From: Bryoerythrophyllum caledonicum
Lineage: Eukaryota > Streptophyta > Bryopsida > Pottiales > Pottiaceae
Direction: 5' to 3'
Assembly: GCA_963971425.1 (NCBI GenBank)
Contig: OZ020516.1
Coordinates: 1,302,001 to 1,366,000 of the forward strand
Length of the DNA: 64,000 bases
A program made the translations under genes and the position numbers. The notes under the pieces were generated by a model that worked only from the letters and a program-made list of their open reading frames with translations, was not told the origin of the DNA and made no database searches. Position 1 is the stretch's first letter. Each line of letters begins with the position of its first letter. This document shows positions 57,413 to 64,000 of the stretch, piece by piece.

Positions 57413-58339
57413 GTCGTAGAATTTGATAGCAATGGAAGTAGTGCCATGAATGATAAACGGGCAATTTTGTAACATTTTGAAATCATAGACCTTGTGAATT
57501 TTGTAAATTGCACTTCATTTGTTAAAGGCTTTAGTTCGAAACAATATTGTTTATCTCTGACATTAATCAAGTTTATATGGTTCAGCAAGTTTTTTAATTT
57601 GTACAATGTAATATAGTGAATGTTTTGTACAGTCTTGTATATGTTTAAATTAAATAATTGATGATTGTATTATGATCTTCCATGATTGTACAACTTCATG
57701 CATTCCAGTCAATAAATTAAATTCACTTTTGTCTAATATTTGATAACCGACTACAATAGTCTGTAGTATCATCGAGAATTTTTTTGTAGTGGAATTTATA
57801 TCATGTGTTGAAGAATAAAACTTAAACTTTTGTCTCAAACATGTAAATCATAAGACTAAACAATAAAAATCATGTTACTTTCTTGCATATTAAATGATTT
57901 GGGATGTAACAAAATCCCCAATATTAATGCAACATTATTATTCTTGGTTGAATTATATGTAGCTAATTGCGACGGCCTTCCAAATGATAAGAGATGGCAT
58001 TCTACCATACAAATTATCCATATTATATCTTAATATGAGTATAAGTTTGCCATACAAATCATTTCCCATGCTAATTGAAGGTACTAACTCTTCCCAAAAA
58101 ATCACTAAGTAAGCATAAGTATTGAGTGCCTAAGTAAGTATAAGTATTAAGTATTGTATGTATAAGTATAAGTATTGTATAAGTAAGTATAAGTTCAAGG
58201 CACTAGGTTATAAGTAAGTAGAAGTATTGTATGTCAAGTTCAAGGCACAAGTTCAAGGCACACCTCTCTCGCTTACGCGCGCCTCTTGGTCGTATGCGCC
58301 CGCCATAGATCACTAATTTACTATAAATGTTAGATTTCA
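57413..58339. other. AT-rich spacer between the paralogues
   Basis: No gene recognised. 58,105-58,260 is a loose array of AAGTATAAGTATTG and AAGTTCAAGGCAC words. From about 58,310 the sequence becomes homologous to 56,305 onward, the start of the duplicated segment. Confidence 0.55.
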
Positions 58340-58481
58340 AAGTTACGGGCCCCACCTCCTAGGCGCTTTGGCCTGCAACTGCCACATGGCGGCTGCTTGC
58401 TTGGCACTTTTGGGAAGATTTATACGGTGTCTATTGACACCTTTGTATTTCGCCACCTTCGTATTCCTCCACCTCATCACC

Positions 58482-59408
58482 ATGGATTTTGGACAACCAT
58501 CTACCACTAGCAGTCCCCATGGAAAACGACATCGTGATAAACATCACCCACGCTCAAAGCAGAAGAAGCTTCTTTACGTGTTGTTGGATGAAAAGATGAA
58601 GGCATTTTCTGGTTGGGAGGCAGTTCCAATTCCATGGACATTTGCACAATGTGCAAAATACATTGGATGGTGTCATTTGGGGCACCTCTAGCCATACTTG
58701 CGGTATTCTCTAATGCGACGTACAAACAGGGCCAACTTGGGGGACTGCACCAGTGAGTTCTTCAAGGAGCGTTGCATCCAAGCGTACCAGTCCATTTATG
58801 ACGAGGCGAAAGTGTGCCGCAACTCGGTAAATTTCTCAATTTTACGGATGGTTTACGCGGAGGTGGTACTTGGCGTACCGGTTGATTGGAGGACAATGGA
58901 AATCCAAACACACTCCAAGATGGCGCCAGTCATTGGATTAACAATATCGTTTGTGCGGAAGTTTCCAGGAGAAGGTCTTGGGAGAACCATGGAAGTTGAA
59001 CCTTTGGATCAAAAAATCGAGTGGTCCGCCTCTTCATCTGACGACTCAGATACTGGATGTCATCAGTTTGTGCGTAGGCAACAAGAATTGACCTTCAAAT
59101 CAAGCTTGAACCTAATACCGTCGGTTTCACAAAAAGAGGGAGATGCCACAAAAACGGATGCAGTACCTGAAGAGGGCGTGGATAATAAAAAAAAATCTAT
59201 GTAGGGTGACTGGGTGAGTCGTGACGATTATATTCGAGTTGTGAACTGATTAAATGAAAGCTTGAATATAATTGAGGAACTAGGAGAAGATCTCGATGAG
59301 AAGGAAAATGAAGTTGCGGAATGCTGCGAAGAAATTCAAGATTTGAAGGAACAAGTTCGGGAGAAAGACCATCTTCTTTCAGATTTTACTGGCTATAATG
59401 GAGTTTAA
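58482..59408 (+). pseudogene. Unrecognised tandem paralogue 2
   Basis: ATG 58,482 (MDFGQPSTTSSPHGKRHRDK). Aligns along its whole length with paralogue 1: basic start, DEKMKAFSGWEAVPIPWTFA QCAKYIGWCHLG, ERCIQAYQSIYDEAKVCRN, FSILRMVYAEVVLGVPVDWR, SASSSDDSDTGCH. Stops: TAG 58,689 (paralogue 1 has TGG), TAG 59,202, TGA about 59,247. Beyond these the frame continues with a coiled coil (EELGEDLDEKENEVAECCEE) to a TAA at 59,406. The upstream 150 bp (GGCGCTTTGGCCTGCAACTG, CACATGGCGGCTGCTTGCT) are also shared, so promoter and gene were duplicated together. Confidence 0.55.
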
Positions 59409-59935
59409 AACTACAACAGTGCTCGAAATGTACATAGAGCAATGTTGAAACGTTTTGGTACAAGAGCTTTCGACAATTTTGTACTGCCATTTAATATTGA
59501 GCAATATTTTGAATATTTAATAAAACCTTGTAAATTGAGCGGCATCATGTATATTTAGTGGATTTTTATGAAATGTTTTACATATCAAAATGTTAAGTGT
59601 TGCAATGTTTCAATATATCGTCGAATTAGTGCAAACCTTGTGTGGGAAGTCGTTCCCACAGGTTCCCGGAAGTTAACATAAAAATCCGGCATAAATAAAA
59701 TTTTTAGTAGTAAAAGATAAGTAAAATAGATTAATGTAGTACGGAATTAGAAACTAGAAGCTTAGAAATGTGACGATCCGGGTAAGTGCTTAATAACCCT
59801 AACGGACTGCGTATTCCGGAAGGCTGGAACCGACGAAATCCGGCTATACCCTGAACATTCCGGAGGGACGTAGAACCGGGAAAAGAATTTAGATGATAAC
59901 AGGTTCGAAAACTGTCATAATGATGCTCTCGATGG

Positions 59936-59943
59936 TGACGTCA
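59936..59943 (+). promoter_or_regulatory. TGACGTCA palindrome in the B6 leader
   Basis: Same site and context (GATGG-TGACGTCA) as at 4,697-4,704 in B3. A bZIP/TGA-type site would suit stress-responsive expression of the element; inference from motif. Confidence 0.45.
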
Positions 59944-59976
59944 GAGCCGTTAGGAAATCCCGTACTTGAGGGCCAT

Positions 59977-59985
59977 TATAAAAAG
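59977..59985 (+). promoter_or_regulatory. TATA box of B6
   Basis: TATAAAAAG, 41 bp after the TGACGTCA site and 200 bp before the ATG at 60,177. This places a transcription start near 60,010 and the whole gag-like frame inside the transcribed part of the unit. Confidence 0.6.
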
Positions 59986-60176
59986 AGGCAACCGACGGGA
60001 CTTCCCAAAACAATTATTTTCTCTTCATCTCTTTCTCCGCACTTTTCTCGATTCCTTTTCCTTCCTTCTTCTGCTGGTATCTAAGTCGGTTGCCCTTCAA
60101 GCATCCGGTAGTAGTGGGAGAGTTCTTGTGAGGTCAGTGCGTGCAGGTACGACAGAAGGACAATTGGGAGGGTACC

Positions 60177-62045
60177 ATGGCCGGCGAGCGAGCTGAAAAG
60201 CAGGAGAAGGTGAAGAGCATTGCCAACGGCGGACCACCCATCGTGAGAGTGATACCGGAGTACCCGACGGCGGACCGGGACTTTCACACCTTGTTCCACT
60301 TTCTGGACAAGATGGGTTGCTCCGGCCTAATGACGGCAGCATGGGGAACTAAAGACGAGAAGATCGTGACGGAGTTGATCGGCGCTCCCGACAATCAGTA
60401 TGACGGAACTCTGCGAGCTCATCCAGAGAAGTGGAACCGGGCAGAGTGGAAGCGGACCTACGCTTTCGAAGATGGGGACATCAAGATGGCAGAGCGGAAG
60501 GATGACCTCACGGACGGTGAGTTCCTGGGACCGGCTGACCCGAAGGAAGGGTACTCCATCGGTGACCTAACTGATCCACAGGCCCGGATCGTGATAGGAT
60601 TTCTGAACCCTATCTTCTACCCGGGGAAACCCAAGCGCTTGGTGCTGAAGTGGGCATCGACCTTCTTGGGAGCCATGCGTGAGAAGATTACCGCCGACTG
60701 GGCATCTCTCATGCAAGACCTGGTGGAGTGGCTGATCAAGAATCTTCATCGGAACCGGAAAGCGGGGTCGCCTCTGCCGGTTTACTTGATGCACCTCTAC
60801 CACCGGCACAAGCTTCTCAAGCCGGAGGAGCACGACAAATATGAAGAGCTTTAGTCGTCATGATTCAGAAGTATGGCGGGGTAGAGTCCGGTTCAGAAGA
60901 TGAAGAAGATACGGAGCCGCCTCCGGCGGAAACGCCCGAGACACAAAAGAGGAGTCGCTCGGTGCAACCGGAACAACCTCTGATGATCTCTCCACCCACC
61001 TGTCTAGATCCGACTCGAGAAGATGAAGACGAGGCAAGACCTTTGTGCAAACCGGGCGGTGCCCGACTCCGGATCTTCCGACACTCACCAGAAGACACAA
61101 GGAGGACATCATGGAGCTGCTTCAGCATGTGGCATGGAGGGCCACCTGGATCAACGAACACCTCAACGACAGTATCTCCCTGATATACGCCATCATGGTG
61201 GAGCTCCGGATCGAGAATTTGGAGGAAATCATGCCCCGACTGAAGAGCCTCAAGGAGAGCGAATTTTGGATGGAGCAGATGGAAGTGCAGCATCGAACCC
61301 TTCTCCAAGCATTCCAGAAGGCAGTAGAAGACAAGGCTCTCACCTCAGCCCGAGCCTTGGGCGCAGTCCAGGAAGCGCTAAAATTTCCGGTTGACACTGT
61401 CAACCAGAGCATCTTCTTCAACGAGCGCCTAGAGAAGGAAGGTAAGGTTAACTGGGGTCAAATCATCCGGTTCATTCTCGACCACGCCCGGAAGATGGAG
61501 AAGACGTGAGGACAGATGCAACTACTGGCCAGCAATGTCGTCTGTATCGTCGTTCCAGAGAAACCGGAGACGCCAAATCCCACCATCGACCTTACCTCGT
61601 CCCCGGATGCAACCGTACCGTCACAACAAGCACATGAACCCTCCGGAAAAGGTAAGCAGCCTATGGACAAGACGATGGATACATCGGCCACAGCTTCTCG
61701 TGGACCGTGTAGCAAGGCACCTCCCAACAGTCCCGAGATGGTTAAGAAGACCCCGCTTCCGTCAGTTCTGTTCCAGGAGACTCCTCCCACCTTCTGGATA
61801 CCGCTTTCCCCGCCTACCTCTAGACGCCGGAAGACGACTTCTCCCCTATCCAGAGGCCATCCGGACAGCACCACCAGCCCCAAGACAACAAATGGTACCC
61901 CCACCAGCAGAATAGAGAAGGCCACGCAGGCGGCACCCTCAACCGACCAACCGAAACCGGAAGCTCTAGCTTCCGGAAGTGGGCCAGTAACGAACCCACC
62001 TCTGGACAAGGTTGGTGGCTGGAAGGTACAAGAAAACCCCTTAGT
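60177..62045 (+). pseudogene. B6 gag-like protein
   Basis: Starts at ATG 60,177 in a good context (ACCATGG; MAGERAEKQEKVKSIANG). The N-terminal block is the cleanest in the window, open for 225 codons: VIPEYPTADRDFHTLFHFLD, MGCSGLMTAAWG, ADPKEGYSIGDL, FLNPIFYPGKPKR, LMQDLVEWLIKNLHRNRK. Breaks: a frameshift and TAG at about 60,852, a second frameshift near 61,040, and TGA at 61,507 where B3 has TGG. Later parts: DIMELLQHVAWRATWINEHL, the coiled coil (about 61,230-61,380) and FPVDTVNQSIFF. A small deletion near 62,010 removes the RRSGRN tail. Same family as B2, B3 and B5; no named domain. Confidence 0.75.
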
Positions 62046-62063
62046 TAGATTTAGTCAGGGTTG

Positions 62064-62821
62064 TTCGGCCGTCCGTCCGTCCGGTAGTGTCCGTCCGATA
62101 GAGGCTGCTATCCGTCCAATAAGGGTCAATCCTAGTTTGACCATGACTCGAGGTAAATCAATTTACCCACTGCCACGAAGGCGACTACGTGGCTGACACG
62201 TCGTCAATAGGGTCGCGCGCGTGCGGACAGGGGGGCGGGCGCGTGAAGAGGTCGAGCGCATACGGAGATGGGTCGAGCGCATACTGAAGGAGCCGAGCGC
62301 GTGCGGATATGGGCTGGGCGCGCACTGAAGGGGTCGGGCGCATACAGGGGAGGACCGGGCGCGTACTGTGTTGGGCCGGGCGCGTACAGGGGTGGACCGG
62401 GCGCGTACTGTAAGGGGCTGGGCGCGTGTAGGGAGGACCGCGCGCGTAACGCCAGTGTCCGGGCGCGCGCGGTGAAGGGCCGGGCGCATACTTGGAGGGG
62501 CTGGCGCGTCCGGCCAAAGTCGCGCGCGTTCGTAGAGGGGCTGCGCGCGTTCGTGGGGGAGGACTAGGCGCGTTCGTAGAGGGGGTTGGGCCTGGAGCGT
62601 GGCCTTTGGAGTCGCGCGCGTACGGGTATTGAATTTAAGGGTCGCGCGCGCTCTCTCACTTCTTAACATGCATGAGCTTTATATCGCAATGTGTATGAAA
62701 AATGTTAATCTTTTATTTATCACGAGATGGGCAAAAAGCACCGTTACATCACAATGCTAGTACGTATTGCAAAATGATCAACAATTGAAACCTTCACTAT
62801 CAATACGCTAAGTCAAAATAT
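62064..62821. repeat. Spacer with GC-rich GGGCGCGTAC array
   Basis: 62,064-62,204 has CCGTCCGTCCGTCC and no gene. 62,205-62,665 is an imperfect array of about 15 units, 25-32 bp, with GGGCCGGGCGCGTACAGGGG, TGGACCGGGCGCGTACTGT and GTCGCGCGCGT. 62,666-62,821 is ordinary AT-rich 3' flank of the kinase-like gene. Frames crossing the array are by-products. Confidence 0.7.
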
Positions 62822-64000
62822 CTATATCTCATAGCGGAAGCAAGCGTCCGGAACTTCAAAGTTGAATGGTTTAGCCATTAGCTCGTCAACCACTTTGCAA
62901 AGTGTTGGACGTTTGAGAGGATCTCGCTCCAGTAATTTCCCGATCTTCACTTGAAAAGCTGCGTAGTTGACGGTTGATTTGAAGAATGTTGAGTCAGATT
63001 CTTTCTCCCAAATCGCTCTAGCCATCCACCCAACGGAGTACGAATCGGCGAGCTGGGTGTATTGGTGACGCCGCTGCATCACATCCAAGGCCGTTTCCGA
63101 ATCTTGTGGGCCGAATTTGTAAAACAACTCTGGAGCTACCCAATGTCGTCTACAGCGTTGATTGTTCAGCTTTGTGTCTGTCCGAAATCCATATTTTGAT
63201 GGCTCTTCGTGTAATACTCGGCTCGCAATTCCCCAATCACTAACGCCTATGAAGACGGATCCTGGTTTCTCTGGAGGAAAGTGGAGAAGCACGTTTGTGG
63301 GAGCGATGTCATTGTGAATGACATTTGCCTTGTGGACTTGGGCCATGGTGCACATCAAAGCCCAGGCAAGTCTTGCTCTATTCTTCTAGAAGGCTAAGAT
63401 TTGTGTTGTATCCTCCGCCAAAATATATGGAGCTGAAAGGATTGAGTTGCTCGAAGCCACCGGATTTGCCTTTGAATCGACGGTTTTAAAATGGGCCCAA
63501 CTACCACCATTCCACCATAATGTGTACGCCTCCATATACTTTGTATTCACCGCCCAAAACTTTATAACTCCTGGGTGTGCAACATGACATATCATGGCCT
63601 CGTGAGACCGTTGTCTAAATTTTTCCTTCGGATGAGACGCCGTTGGCATTTTCCCGGCAAACTCCATATATGCCGAAATGGCTCGCACACTCACGATGCA
63701 GAGCTTCCGAACCTTTCCGTATCCACCAACGGCGTCATATCCGGAAAGTCCATAAACTCCGATATCTTCTGGAAGAAATTGCACGCTGTGCAACATATGT
63801 GCCTCCATGGCTGACTTCATCGTTTGTTCATTCCAAGGCATACCTCTCGTACGAGAGCTTGAAAACCGGCCGATGGTGGTCTTCACACCTTCGAGGAACT
63901 TGTGGAGTTCCAAATCTTGTGGCTGATGTAGGCCCCCGCGAGGTTTTTTCACCTCACAATCAAATACATGCGATGCATTACTCGTACATTGAGTGATTAC
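62822..64000 (-). pseudogene. Protein-kinase-like protein, partial at the right edge
   Basis: The frame enters from the window edge (no start in view) and runs to a TAG at 62,822, with one in-frame TAG at 63,386-63,388. Kinase features in order: a glycine-loop-like GGYGKVRKL (about 63,720), a possible VAIK-lysine region (YMEFAGKMP), VIHNDIAPTNVLLHF as catalytic loop (HND in place of HRD), VSDWGIAS in place of DFG, VAPELFYKFG as the APE motif, YSVGWMARAIWE and a lower-lobe DPLKRPT. The catalytic Asp, the loop Asn and the metal-binding Asp are kept, so activity is possible apart from the stop. The HND and DWG forms mark a distinct plant kinase group that I recall as multicopy but cannot name. 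Confidence 0.7.

Larger units (their letters stand above)
59641..62063 (+). mobile_element. Family-B unit B6, 3' truncated
   Basis: Starts TGTGGGAAGTCGTTCCCACA at 59,641 and is collinear with B3 and B5 through the leader and gag-like frame up to TTAGTTAGATTTAGT near 62,050, just after the frame. The conserved block and the 1.2-kb 3' part are absent; unrelated sequence follows (GTCCGTCCGTCCGGTAGTG). Its leader is the best preserved of the family. Confidence 0.8.

Noticed and set aside
49237-64000. Giant-virus-derived island, prompted by kinase, RING-like and NGQHS-type genes
   Set aside because: No capsid, polymerase or other viral hallmark is visible, and the genes have plant-like introns or multicopy plant relatives as far as I recall.
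1-64000. tRNA, rRNA or snRNA genes
   Set aside because: I found no cloverleaf, rRNA core or snRNA motif convincing enough by eye; short matches to tRNA 3' ends occur only as primer-site-like sequences of LTR elements.

Overview
The window reads as nuclear DNA of a land plant or close streptophyte relative. Evidence: GT-AG introns, plant telo-box motifs (AAACCCTA), a TATA box, Ty3/gypsy-type reverse transcriptase and integrase remnants of plant type, tRNA-like primer sites and polypurine tracts. The host-type gene families (a DUF7869-like protein, a RING-like protein, a protein with an 'NGQHS' motif, a kinase with HND and DWG motifs) are ones I associate from memory with non-seed plants. I cannot name the species. 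No intact, clearly functional gene is visible. Almost everything is a nest of LTR-type elements inserted into decaying gene copies.

Layout. 1-11,440: a family-A unit (A1) in a family-B unit (B1), itself lying against B2; B2 (minus strand) also carries B3 at 4,377-8,248 with a TTGGC duplication. A B fragment (B4) follows. 11,441-20,030: a DUF7869-like pseudogene on the minus strand, split by A2 (13,042-18,963, target duplication CCTGA), which is split in turn by B5 (14,386-18,200, duplication GTAAT/GTAAC). 20,031-27,440: AT-rich and simple-repeat sequence without recognisable genes. 27,441-33,091: three degraded genes, with a 19-21 nt hairpin motif recurring in introns. 33,490-34,639: degenerate tandem repeats. 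34,640-49,118: A3, whose 27-bp minisatellite (about 4.7 kb in total) was split by element C (39,410-47,442), with LTRs about 99% identical by eye. 49,237-49,927: a Ty3/gypsy RT-integrase deletion remnant. 50,003-55,852: a RING-like gene split by element D (50,441-54,768, duplication ACATC). 56,100-59,408: two tandem paralogues of an unrecognised protein. 59,641-62,063: B6, truncated. 62,822-64,000: a kinase-like gene running off the right edge.

Most unusual: family B is a 3.8-kb unit with LTR-type TG...CA ends and 5-bp target duplications, but it carries its own roughly 650-700-codon gag-like reading frame with promoter, no visible internal terminal repeats and no pol. Family A carries a minisatellite at the same internal position in every copy, with a different repeat unit and very different length each time. 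Many reading frames are broken by single C-to-T or G-to-A type stop codons, as expected for methylated, silenced copies.
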